From positions 62,001-126,000 of the forward strand of contig NZ_JAZHPF010000004.1 in NCBI RefSeq assembly GCF_036543075.1: a stretch of DNA of 64,000 bases, written 5' to 3'. Origin of the DNA: Deinococcus sp. YIM 134068 (lineage in GTDB: Bacteria; Deinococcota; Deinococci; Deinococcales; Deinococcaceae). Both the position numbers and the translations under genes were made by a program. This document shows, piece after piece, positions 16,389-28,563 of the stretch. The notes below the pieces were generated by a model, which saw only the letters and a list, made by a program, of their open reading frames with translations, was not told the DNA's origin and did no database searches. Every line of letters starts with the position of its first letter. Position 1 is the first letter of the stretch.

Positions 16389-16443
16389 TAGAATCCACGT
16401 TTGGGTGTCCCGCCCACAGAGGATGTGAGGCGGGCTTTTTTTT
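16389..16443 (+). promoter_or_regulatory. -10 hexamer followed at once by a terminator, before typA
   Basis: TAGAAT (16389-16394) lies 15 nt before a stem CCCGCC (16409-16414)/GGCGGG (16429-16434) and a run of eight T (16436-16443). The hairpin may simply end the upstream GNAT transcript, or act as an attenuator or short-RNA terminator for a transcript starting near 16401. Confidence 0.55.
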
Positions 16444-16452
16444 GCCAAGACG

Positions 16453-16495
16453 GGCTGAGAGCTAAAGGCTGAATGCTGAGAGCTAGCAGCTCCGA
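16453..16495. repeat. heptamer-period repeat (GCTGAnn dialect)
   Basis: Degenerate 7-nt units GCTGAGA, GCTAAAG, GCTGAAT, GCTGAGA, GCTAGCA, GCTCC directly after the terminator and just before the typA ribosome site. Confidence 0.55.
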
Positions 16496-16509
16496 CCAAG
16501 GGAGCTGAA

Positions 16510-18291
<1,782 letters not shown>

Positions 18292-18330
18292 TCGCCGCCC
18301 GTCAGGGCCGAGCGGAGCGAGAAGCGAACG

Positions 18331-18357
18331 AACCTCCGGGCCGCCCCGGAGGTTTCC
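18331..18357 (+). terminator. terminator after typA
   Basis: Perfect 9-bp stem AACCTCCGG/CCGGAGGTT with a short T tract. A second G+C hairpin ending in CTTCTTTTCTTT follows by 18410. Confidence 0.6.
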
Positions 18358-18413
18358 ATGTCAGCGGTAAGAGGGGTCGGAGCCGGGTGCTTCGGCCTCC
18401 TCTTCTTTTCTTT

Positions 18414-18440
18414 GCTGGCCGCTGTCTGCTGGTTGCTGGC
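18414..18440. repeat. heptamer-period repeat (GCTGGCn dialect)
   Basis: Units GCTGGCC, GCTGTCT, GCTGGTT, GCTGGCA directly after the second typA hairpin. Confidence 0.5.
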
Positions 18441-18507
18441 ACCACCTCCACCCGGCCCCTGTCCACACCACACCCCCCGTCGGGGAACTCCGGCCCGCCC
18501 AAAGGCG

Positions 18508-18578
18508 TAGCGTGGACCATGTTCAACTTCACACTCGCACAACGGTTCGGGAGGGGAGAGCGGCGATGGAAGCGTTAG
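18508..18578 (+). other. -10 hexamer and leaderless mini-ORF overlapping the next gene start
   Basis: TAGCGT (18508-18513), 5 nt, then ATG at 18519 opening a 19-residue basic frame (MFNFTLAQRF... ending RWKR) with TAG at 18576-18578. The frame runs past the ATG of the membrane-protein gene at 18566, so ribosomes finishing here could restart on it. Confidence 0.4.
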
Positions 18579-19498
18579 GGGAACTCAGCTGGGTGGTGCA
18601 TCCGCTGGCGGGGTTGGCGCTGGCCTTCTACGCCTCGGTGATCTTCTCGCCGCGTGGGAGGGAGTGGCGGCTCGTGGCGGTGTGTGTCGTGCTGGTCGGG
18701 CTGTTGGCGGTGCTGGGGGCCGACTGGATCGTTCACCCGGCGTCGGGGATGCTGTTGGGCTTCTTTGGCTCGCGGGCCTTCCACAAGTGGCGGCGGTCCT
18801 GGCCGAGCCTGCTCGTGGGCCTCGTCGGTGCCCTGTTCTTCATGACGCTGGGCGCGAGCTGGCTGATCTTCCCCCTGATGGTGATGGGCATGATCTGGCT
18901 GTTCACGGCGGCATTTCAGGCCACGGCGGGGACCAGACGACCGGGGGCGCTGGAGTCGGGCGCGGTGACCGCTCTGCCCGAGGCGGCGGAGGGTCTGCCC
19001 CTCGGGACCTTCGGTGGCAAGGGTAAGGAACGCGAACTGGTACCCGTGGGCGCTCGCCCGACTCAGGCGAAGACCCAGCAGGCACCCTTGCAAGAACCCG
19101 CGCCCCTCGCCACCTTCGTGCGTGACGAGCGGCTGCCAGGGGAGGCCCGCGCGCAACTGGCGGCGCTCGACCTGCGGGTCCGCGAGGCCCTGACGCACCT
19201 GAAGGCCGTGGGGCAGGAGGGCGGCGAGACGGCATACCTCGCCCGCGCCATCCGCGACGAGTACGCGCCGACCGCCGTGCAGGGCTACCTCAAGCTCCCG
19301 CCCACGCTGGCGAACACCCAGCCGCTGGAGGACGGCAAGACGGGCCGCGACCTGTTGCGGGAGCAACTGGACATCCTGCTCGACGCCGTGCAGGACATCC
19401 TCGGCACGGCCCTGCGCTCCGGCGGGCAGGAGTTGCTGACTCACCAGCGGTTCCTGCGGGAGAAGTTCCGCAAGCCGCGCGGCGACCTGGACGTGTAG
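18566..19498 (+). CDS. membrane protein with C-terminal helical cytoplasmic domain
   Basis: 310 residues. Four to five hydrophobic segments lie within the first 115 residues (LAGLALAFYASVIF, LVAVCVVLVGLLAVLGADWIV, LLVGLVGALFFMTLGASWLIF, LMVMGMIWLFTAAF), then a Pro/Ala linker and a helical domain from about 185 (LAALDLRVREALTHLK, LPPTLANTQPLEDGKTGRDLLREQLDILLDAVQDIL). The second half resembles the C-terminal region of proteins annotated as XpaC-like, but this is weak. The start at 18566 has GGGAGGGGAG upstream. Confidence 0.7.
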   Translation: MEALGELSWVVHPLAGLALAFYASVIFSPRGREWRLVAVCVVLVGLLAVLGADWIVHPASGMLLGFFGSRAFHKWRRSWPSLLVGLVGALFFMTLGASWLIFPLMVMGMIWLFTAAFQATAGTRRPGALESGAVTALPEAAEGLPLGTFGGKGKERELVPVGARPTQAKTQQAPLQEPAPLATFVRDERLPGEARAQLAALDLRVREALTHLKAVGQEGGETAYLARAIRDEYAPTAVQGYLKLPPTLANTQPLEDGKTGRDLLREQLDILLDAVQDILGTALRSGGQELLTHQRFLREKFRKPRGDLDV

Positions 19499-19547
19499 GG
19501 GAGGAAGGGAGAGGCTGGCCCTTCAGGACAGGTTCAGCCGGGGTGGA

Positions 19548-19553
19548 TAGCCT
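19548..19553 (+). promoter_or_regulatory. leaderless -10 hexamer of the secreted-protein gene
   Basis: TAGCCT, 5 nt before ATG at 19559. Confidence 0.4.
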
Positions 19554-19558
19554 GCCCC

Positions 19559-20095
19559 ATGCTGTTCAAGTGTGTTGTGACAACGGGAGTGCTTGGGTTC
19601 GCCCTCGCGTCCGCCTCGCCCTCGCTGGTGGGGCAGCGGCAGGCCAGTTTGGACGCCATCCGCCGCCACGCTGAGGTACACCCACAGACGTTGGAACGCT
19701 GTGGCCCGGTCAACTGGGACGTGAAGACGGACGTGATCGCCTTCCCAGTGGAACGGGCGGATCGTGTCTACGTGCAGGAGGGCTATCAGGGCCGCGCCTA
19801 TCAGATCAGGAGGGGGGTGGCCCGGCTCGTGTGGTGCGGTGCCCATCCCCAAGTGGGGGAGCAGGCGTCGAAGCTGGGTGGGAACGTGGAACGCGCACTC
19901 GGCATCCCCCTTCGCACCGCGTCCGGCGTGCTGCCCGTGGAGCGGGGCGGAATGGACATTTTTACCGGATTCGCCGGGGTGGTCACGACAAGCCGGATGA
20001 ACGCCGCTGGGAAGCTCGTCTGTTCTAAAAGGCGGTTCGACGGGCGAGAGTTCCGCTCCGGCTTCCAGTTTGACGCCCGCGACACCTGCCCCTGA
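19559..20095 (+). CDS. secreted hypothetical protein
   Basis: 178 residues, family unknown. The N-terminus MLFKCVVTTGVLGFALASASP is a Sec signal peptide, probably cut after ASA. The mature part has five Cys (ERCGPV, LVWCGAH, KLVCSKRR, DTCP) that could form disulfides in the periplasm or outside. There is no membrane anchor. The start is fixed by the TAGCCT leaderless promoter. Confidence 0.6.
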   Translation: MLFKCVVTTGVLGFALASASPSLVGQRQASLDAIRRHAEVHPQTLERCGPVNWDVKTDVIAFPVERADRVYVQEGYQGRAYQIRRGVARLVWCGAHPQVGEQASKLGGNVERALGIPLRTASGVLPVERGGMDIFTGFAGVVTTSRMNAAGKLVCSKRRFDGREFRSGFQFDARDTCP

Positions 20096-20191
20096 CCCCG
20101 CCCCTCGTTCCCCACCCGGTCACACCCTGTCTGACTTCCGTCCTTGCCTCAGCCGTCACCATCCCTTAACCTGACCCTCGGACTCAGGATT

Positions 20192-20725
20192 ATGACCAGA
20201 CCCCTCCCTGCTCCCCATACCGCGACTGCCCCCGTCTCCAACGATCCCCGCGCCGTCTCGCTGCTGCTGGCGGCGGAGGCGGTGCTGGCCCACCTGCACC
20301 CCCGCGCGCCGCTGCGGCTGGCGGCAGTGACCCTGGGGGAAACGCCGGGCGTGACCTACGCGCTTGCCCCCGACCCGCAGGCGCTCGCCCTGAACCGTGG
20401 GCTGCGGGAGGAGGTTGCCCTCGTCGCGCTGGCGCGGGCGGCGATGGCCCGGCTGCTGAACTTCGTGGACGGGGCGGAGGTGGGCACCCCGGAGCGTGAC
20501 GCCCGCGCCCTCCTCGCCTCCACCCTGCGCGACCCCGAGGAGCTGGAGGTATTGGACGCGCAACTCGCCGTGCTGGAGGCCCGCGCCCGCGCCCTGCTGC
20601 GCCGCTCGTGGGCCGAGGTGGAGGTCGTCGCCGTCGGCCTGCGCGAACACGGCACGCTGGACGCCCAGGCCGTCGCCCACCGCGTCGCGTGCGCGCAGGG
20701 TATCCGGGGCAGCCTCCTGAACTGA
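20192..20725 (+). CDS. hypothetical Ala/Leu-rich protein
   Basis: 177 residues, almost all helical by composition (REEVALVALARAAMARLLNF, EVLDAQLAVLEARARALLRRSW). No signal peptide, catalytic motif or family recognised. The ATG at 20192 was preferred over the upstream open frame because the ATG follows CAGGATT. It stands alone between a secreted protein and a small Cys protein. Confidence 0.55.
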   Translation: MTRPLPAPHTATAPVSNDPRAVSLLLAAEAVLAHLHPRAPLRLAAVTLGETPGVTYALAPDPQALALNRGLREEVALVALARAAMARLLNFVDGAEVGTPERDARALLASTLRDPEELEVLDAQLAVLEARARALLRRSWAEVEVVAVGLREHGTLDAQAVAHRVACAQGIRGSLLN

Positions 20726-20850
20726 AGAGTTGGAACGGGAAGAAGAATCCCACCCGGAACAGTCAGGATTGTGTGCCAGTCTTCATTTAGAGGGGTGGGC
20801 TACGTTCCTCCTCCCCGCCCCGGTGCATCCTTTGGGCAGGAGGACGAACT

Positions 20851-21063
20851 ATGAACGACATGTCTGGAATGGGAATGCAGGGCGGTGGACAGCAGAGCGT
20901 CGTGAGCCGGTGTGATGCCACCAACTGCCGCTACAACGAGAACGAGCAGTGCATGGCGGGCCAGATCGAAGTGGGCTTCAGCGGGCAGATGGCCCAGTGC
21001 ATGACCTTCAGCCCCGAAGACCAGATGGGCGACACCCAGACGATGAGCGAGGGCATGAGCTGA
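20851..21063 (+). CDS. DUF1540-like small cysteine protein
   Basis: 70 residues. The core SRCDATNCRYNENEQCMAGQ, then a final Cys in AQCMTF, matches the C-x5-C-x6/7-C pattern of DUF1540, which is thought to bind metal. The ends are Met/Gly/Gln-rich. AGGAGGA lies 10 nt before the ATG. It is followed by a strong terminator, so it is a single-gene transcript. Confidence 0.75.
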   Translation: MNDMSGMGMQGGGQQSVVSRCDATNCRYNENEQCMAGQIEVGFSGQMAQCMTFSPEDQMGDTQTMSEGMS

Positions 21064-21082
21064 GGTAGAAAGAGGACAGGTG

Positions 21083-21119
21083 AGCGGGCCGGGAATCCAA
21101 GTCCCCGGCCCGCTTTCTC
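21083..21119 (+). terminator. terminator after the DUF1540-like gene
   Basis: Perfect 11-bp stem AGCGGGCCGGG/CCCGGCCCGCT followed by TTTCTCTTGTCTTTT. Confidence 0.85.
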
Positions 21120-21128
21120 TTGTCTTTT

Positions 21129-21160
21129 GCTGGCGGCTGGAAGCTGGCCGCTGGCCGCTC
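21129..21160. repeat. heptamer-period repeat (GCTGGCn dialect)
   Basis: Units GCTGGCG, GCTGGAA, GCTGGCC, GCTGGCC, GCTC directly after the terminator and before the end of the convergent CDF gene. Confidence 0.7.
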
Positions 21161-21162
21161 CC

Positions 21163-22050
21163 TCACAGCACCAGCACTCCGTGATGCTTCGCCTTCTCCT
21201 GCGGCTCCACGTGAATCGTCACGTTCGCGCCCTCCAGCTCGGCCTTGATGGCGTCCTCCAGGCGGTCGCAGATCAGGTGCGCCTCCTCCACCGTCATCTG
21301 GCCGGGGACGACGAGGTGGAACTCCACGAAAGTCACGCGGCCCGCGTGTCTCGTCCGCACGTCATGGATTTCCAGCGCCCCCTCCGCGTGCTCGCTCATC
21401 AATTGGCGTAAGCGGGCGGTGGTGGCGGGGTCGGCGGCGGCGTCCATCAGCCCGCCCACGGAGTCGCGCATCAGGCTCCAGCCACTCCACAGGATGTTCA
21501 GCGCCACGAGGACGGCGAGCAGGGGGTCCAGCACCGCCCAGCCCGTGACTCCGGCGAGGACCACGCCGACGAGGACGCCCGCGCTCGTCACCACATCGCT
21601 CAGGACGTGCCGCCCGTCGGCGAGGAGGGCGGGGGAACGCCGGGCACGGCCCTCGCGCAGAAGCACCCCCGCCCACAGCCCGTTGAGCACGCTCGCGCCG
21701 AGGTTGACGAGCAGGCCGGGGAGGGGTGCGTCCACTGCCTCGGGCCGCAGCAGGGCGGGCACGGCCTCCAGCAGGATGGAGACGGCGGCGAGGACGATCA
21801 GGACGCCCTCGGCCACCGCGCTGAAATACTCGGCCTTCGTGTGGCCGTAGGGGTGGTTGGCGTCGGCGGGCCGCGCCGCCACACTCAGCGCCACGAGCGC
21901 GGCGACGGCGGCGGCCACGTTGATCACACTCTCCAGCGCGTCGGAGTACAGCGCCACGCTGCCCGTGAGGGCGTAGGCGAGGAACTTCAGAGCCAGCACG
22001 ACGGCGGCCACCACCACGCTCCCCAGCGCGATTCGCGTCGTGCGGTTCAT
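21163..22050 (-). CDS. cation diffusion facilitator (CDF) metal exporter
   Basis: Exports divalent metal against protons at the inner membrane. 295 residues: six hydrophobic segments, with the metal-site Asp in TM2 (YSDALESVINV) and the paired site in TM5 (ADGRHVLSDVVTS), HPYGHTKAEYFSA before TM3, and a cytoplasmic C-terminal ferredoxin-like domain (about 205-295) with HDVRTRHAGRVTFVEFHLVV. The HxxxD arrangement in TM5 is that of Zn- or Mn-type CDFs, and the metal cannot be told. A leaderless TAGCCT promoter precedes the ATG. Confidence 0.92.
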   Translation of the reverse strand: MNRTTRIALGSVVVAAVVLALKFLAYALTGSVALYSDALESVINVAAAVAALVALSVAARPADANHPYGHTKAEYFSAVAEGVLIVLAAVSILLEAVPALLRPEAVDAPLPGLLVNLGASVLNGLWAGVLLREGRARRSPALLADGRHVLSDVVTSAGVLVGVVLAGVTGWAVLDPLLAVLVALNILWSGWSLMRDSVGGLMDAAADPATTARLRQLMSEHAEGALEIHDVRTRHAGRVTFVEFHLVVPGQMTVEEAHLICDRLEDAIKAELEGANVTIHVEPQEKAKHHGVLVL

Positions 22051-22056
22051 GGGGTG

Positions 22057-22062
22057 AGGCTA
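22057..22062 (-). promoter_or_regulatory. leaderless -10 hexamer of the CDF gene
   Basis: TAGCCT on the reverse strand, 6 nt before ATG at 22050. Confidence 0.5.
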
Positions 22063-22406
22063 ACAGGGTTAGGCGCGGCGAAACCTGGCACCGGGAAGGG
22101 GACAGGAGGTCGCCAATCGCCAGTCGGGGGAAGGACGGGGGGGCGTTCGTCTTGCGCCGAAGACAGGACTCCGGGGCCATCTGTACGGGCGGACCTGCGA
22201 TGAAGGTATCCGCGCTCAGCCTCCGCTCCTTCTGGAGTGGAAGCGAGGTGCCCTTGAAACCAGGACAGTTCCTCCTCTGCCTTCGCCCTCCAAGAGAAGT
22301 CCGGGCCTGTGTGGGGGTGAAGTGGGAACCGGCCCGAACGTACAACGCGACCAGGATAGAGATGGAGGGAGGGCTGACCCCATCCAAACGATTCCACCCC
22401 GAGCTG
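22063..22406. other. non-coding spacer before uvrD
   Basis: 344 nt between divergent genes. Short open frames on both strands show no family features. No hairpin with a T-run or known leader was found; only the uvrD operator and promoter at its right end are recognisable. Confidence 0.5.
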
Positions 22407-22423
22407 TTACGTCCCCAACGTAA
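22407..22423 (+). promoter_or_regulatory. RDRM-like palindrome (putative DdrO operator) of uvrD
   Basis: TTACGTCCCCAACGTAA is a perfect 6-5-6 palindrome, extended to 10-bp arms by flanking GCTG and CAGC. The radiation/desiccation response motif of Deinococcus has the same 17-bp layout (TTATGT-n5-ACATAA), and uvrD is among the genes in the published RDR regulon. It covers the -35 zone of the uvrD promoter, the place for DdrO repression relieved by PprI. Confidence 0.7.
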
Positions 22424-22433
22424 CAGCCCCTGC

Positions 22434-22439
22434 TAGACT
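22434..22439 (+). promoter_or_regulatory. leaderless -10 hexamer of uvrD
   Basis: TAGACT, 6 nt before GTG at 22446 and 10 nt after the RDRM-like operator. Confidence 0.6.
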
Positions 22440-22445
22440 GCCCCG

Positions 22446-25730
<3,285 letters not shown>

Positions 25731-25769
25731 CAGTTCCAGTGGTGACGGCTCAGCCCAATTCCAAAGCTC

Positions 25770-26066
25770 TTATGTTAGTTCTCCGTAAGCTTTGGCGAGT
25801 TTGTCAATTCTATCAAGTAGATTTAAGAGCTGATCGAGATCAACTTCTAATTCCTCTGTCGGACGAAAGTTGGAATCATAGCCAAAGAGTTGGACTTGGT
25901 TAGGTTGTATGAGCCTTCATCCAACGGTTTCCGTCCAAAAGGATGGAGTCGGGTCTTGTCGGAGGGAGTTTAAATTTGATCGAAGCAAAGCAGTTGAGTT
26001 GGCATGAACCAATCTATCAAAGCTTGCAACAGGGTGTACTTTTCATCTTGAAACTCGACGTACACT
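25770..26066 (-). pseudogene. A+T-rich gene remnant
   Basis: The reverse strand of this low-G+C island shows protein-like pieces in different frames: VYVEFQDEKYTLLQALIDWF from a GTG at 26066, KTRLHPFGRKPLDEGSYNLTK in the middle, and FGYDSNFRPTEELEVDLDQL, continuing to KLAKAYGELT and TAA at 25770. At least two frameshifts are needed to join them. Composition is far from the surrounding genome, so it is probably a decayed acquired gene. Family not recognised. The flanks (25731-25769 and 26067-26196) hold nothing else I can support. Confidence 0.45.
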
Positions 26067-26196
26067 CATCTATTTGTCTTTGAGCCGGAAGATAAGCTGT
26101 AACTATTAGTCACGATCAGAAGGACTCGCACGTCATCTTCTATTCAAAAGCTCCTTATGGCAAGGAAAGAGCCGGAGGTTGTGAGACGGAACAGCC

Positions 26197-26658
26197 TCAC
26201 CCCCGTTCCACCAGATGCCGCACCTCCCCCGTCCCGGCGCTCAGGAACTCGGCCACCGCGAGCGGGTAGACGGGGAGGGTCGCAAGGTCCGCGAGCGGTA
26301 TCCACTCGCACGTCACGTCGGCATTGTCGAGCACGGTGAACGGTTCTTCGGGCAACTCGGGCGGGGCCTCCATGCGGAAGTAGAAGCCGATCTCGTGCTG
26401 CCGCTTCTCGGGTGGACCGAAGAAGTTCTCCAGCACGCCGACGAGGCGCAGCGGGCCGGGCGGGGTGCCCGTTTCCTCCAGCCACTCGCGGGCGGCGCAG
26501 CTCGCGGCGTCCTCCTCCACACTCAGGGCACCGCCCGGCAGGAAGCCGAAGCCGAGGCCCCGGACCGTATTCACGAGCAGCCTGTCCCCCCGCACGCACA
26601 GGATGGCGACGCGGACGCTGAACTTGAGGCCGCCGAGGGGAATGCGGATGTCGGTCAC
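26197..26658 (-). CDS. Nudix hydrolase
   Basis: 153 residues, cytoplasmic; hydrolyses a nucleoside diphosphate linked to another group. The Nudix box is complete: GGALSVEEDAASCAAREWLEETGT (about 42-65) fits G-x5-E-x7-REUXEEXGU. The surrounding fold, LLVNTVRGLGFGFLPGG and EIGFYFRMEAPPE, is typical, but the substrate cannot be read. The start is GTG at 26658 with CATACT 6 nt upstream, a near-leaderless arrangement. Confidence 0.88.
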   Translation of the reverse strand: MTDIRIPLGGLKFSVRVAILCVRGDRLLVNTVRGLGFGFLPGGALSVEEDAASCAAREWLEETGTPPGPLRLVGVLENFFGPPEKRQHEIGFYFRMEAPPELPEEPFTVLDNADVTCEWIPLADLATLPVYPLAVAEFLSAGTGEVRHLVERG

Positions 26659-26664
26659 GGGGGA

Positions 26665-26670
26665 AGTATG
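26665..26670 (-). promoter_or_regulatory. possible leaderless -10 of the Nudix gene
   Basis: CATACT on the reverse strand, 6 nt before GTG; the first base deviates from the TANNNT pattern. Confidence 0.35.
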
Positions 26671-26789
26671 GCGCGGCGAACAGGGGTATGGCGTCTGACG
26701 TTTGGCGGAGCCTCAGCCCCCGCAGCAGGGTCGGAACCACGGCGAGAGGGAAGCGCGGACGGTCCAGTGGGCCTGATGCCCCTCTCGCC

Positions 26790-28199
26790 TCAGACGGAGT
26801 GCCCCCCGCGTTCCGCCTCCGCCCGCACGCTCTCGTCCCGGTCCCGGCCCAGCCCCTCGCGTACCTCCCCCGGCAGATCGTTGCGCGCGGCCACACTCAA
26901 CCGCACGCCGTCATCGGGGTCGTCGGCCAGCGTCGGGAGCAGGGCAGAAGGAAGGTGCGGGTGCCCGGCGACGGCGCGGCGCACCCCGGCATTCGGATCG
27001 GCGGCGAGTTGCGCCAGCACCGCGTCCCCCGGCGTCTCCGCGTAGGCGACGGCGCGGCGCACCTCGGGGTCGGGGTCGGCGGCGAGGCGGGCCAGACGCC
27101 CCTGGCCGAGGTCGGGCCGCACGGCGAGGACGGTGCGGACGGCGGTGTCGGCATCCAGCAACAGCGCGTCCAGCACGGCGGGGGCCAGCCCCTCGGCGCT
27201 CGCCACGTGGAGGCGGATGTCCTGCTCGGGAGAGCGGGCCAGCGACAGCACCGCCTCCTCGGGGAGGTCGCCCCGCTCCAGCACGGCGCGGCGCACCGTC
27301 TCAGACTCGTCGGCGGCGAGGCGGGTCAGGAGGTCCGGGAAGGCGTCCGGGCGGCGGGCGAGGGCGGCGCGCACGTCGGGGTCGGCGTCGTGTTCGGCAC
27401 GCTCCAGCCACGTGGTGGGCACCCGCCACGCCTGCAACGCCGCCGCCCGGACGAGGGGGTTCTCGTGGCCCGACAGCCACTCGCGCACGTTCCGGGGCAG
27501 GTCCACCCGCCGGGCGAGGGTCGCCAGCACGTCGGGGTCCTCGTCCGCGCCGAGGGTGAGCATGCAGTCCAGCGGCAGGTCCAGCCGCCGCGCCACCGAG
27601 GCCCGGACGATGCCGTGAGGGTCCGTCACGAGCGTCCGCAGCACGTCGCCGGGCAGGTCGGGGCGGGCGGCCACCGCCTTCCGCACGTCGTAGTCGTCGT
27701 CCGCCGCGAGTTGCCGGATAAGGGGTTCGGGCAACTCGGGCCGTTTTGCCACCGCCTCGCGCACCTGCCACCCGGCGTCACCTGCCAGCCCCTCCACCCG
27801 CGCCGCCCCCAGGCCGGGACGGGCCGCCAGCGCCGCCCGCACGCCGAAGTCCTCGTGCCGGGACGCGCCGTCCAGCACCCAGCCGGGCACCTCGGGCAGG
27901 GAGAGCAGCGCGGTCATGCCCTCCGCCGGGAAGACGCCGAGGAGATTCGGGCGGGCGAGGCGCATCAGCGGCAGGCCGGGATTGCCCAGCACCTCGCGCG
28001 GAAAGGCGGCGGCGAGCAGGCCCAGCACCTCCACGGGCGTGTTGGGGTGGGCGGCCACCCGCGCCCGCACCCGAGCGTCGGGGTGGGCGCTCAGGCCGGA
28101 GAGGGTGTCGGCGGTGGCCCGTGGCACGCTCGCCGCCTCCAGCGCCCCAGCCACACCCAGCGCGGTGAGGGTCCGGGGGTCGGGGTCGGAAGAGATCAT
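26790..28199 (-). CDS. LRV/HEAT-like repeat protein
   Basis: 469 residues built almost wholly of about 24-residue helical repeats, for example LAADPDPEVRRAVAYAETPG and LADDPDDGVRLSVAARNDLP. The consensus (LP..vL..La.Dpd..VR.aVA) matches the leucine-rich-repeat variant pattern, with some HEAT character. No Cys cluster of the Azotobacter LRV protein type is present. Such solenoids usually bind proteins. The ATG at 28199 is chosen since repeats begin soon after. No partner gene stands out nearby. Confidence 0.75.
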   Translation of the reverse strand: MISSDPDPRTLTALGVAGALEAASVPRATADTLSGLSAHPDARVRARVAAHPNTPVEVLGLLAAAFPREVLGNPGLPLMRLARPNLLGVFPAEGMTALLSLPEVPGWVLDGASRHEDFGVRAALAARPGLGAARVEGLAGDAGWQVREAVAKRPELPEPLIRQLAADDDYDVRKAVAARPDLPGDVLRTLVTDPHGIVRASVARRLDLPLDCMLTLGADEDPDVLATLARRVDLPRNVREWLSGHENPLVRAAALQAWRVPTTWLERAEHDADPDVRAALARRPDAFPDLLTRLAADESETVRRAVLERGDLPEEAVLSLARSPEQDIRLHVASAEGLAPAVLDALLLDADTAVRTVLAVRPDLGQGRLARLAADPDPEVRRAVAYAETPGDAVLAQLAADPNAGVRRAVAGHPHLPSALLPTLADDPDDGVRLSVAARNDLPGEVREGLGRDRDESVRAEAERGGHSV

Positions 28200-28549
28200 G
28201 CGGCCCACTATGGCAGAGGGTGGAAGGTGACAGGGAGGTGGGAGGTCGGGAGTCATGGGCTTGAGGTCGGGCGTGGGTTGCAAGAGGGGCGGGGCTCCCC
28301 AATCCCCGGCAGCGACGATTCCCCTGCATTCCCCGTCGTTCCCCACGCTTGCGTCGTCGGGCGACGCGGAGCCAGCGCAGGAGCGTCCCGTCTTCCTTCG
28401 GTCACTCGTATTCCCAGTCGAGGAGAGGCAGCCGAGACCTACTCTGGCTTCCGGAAGGGCCGTGTGGGCCGCACTTCACCCCCACACCTCACCCCCCCAT
28501 CCCCAAGCGCCCGTCAGCAAACTCACTCTCACCGCGCGGAAAAGGACCC
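28200..28549. other. non-coding spacer between divergent genes
   Basis: 350 nt of G+C-rich DNA with a small hairpin GCGTCG-TCGGG-CGACGC near 28351 and C-runs. Open frames read through it but show no family features. No RNA or operator identified. Confidence 0.4.
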
Positions 28550-28555
28550 TATCCT
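28550..28555 (+). promoter_or_regulatory. leaderless -10 hexamer of the PLD gene
   Basis: TATCCT, 8 nt before ATG at 28564. Confidence 0.4.
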
Positions 28556-28563
28556 GCCGGGAG

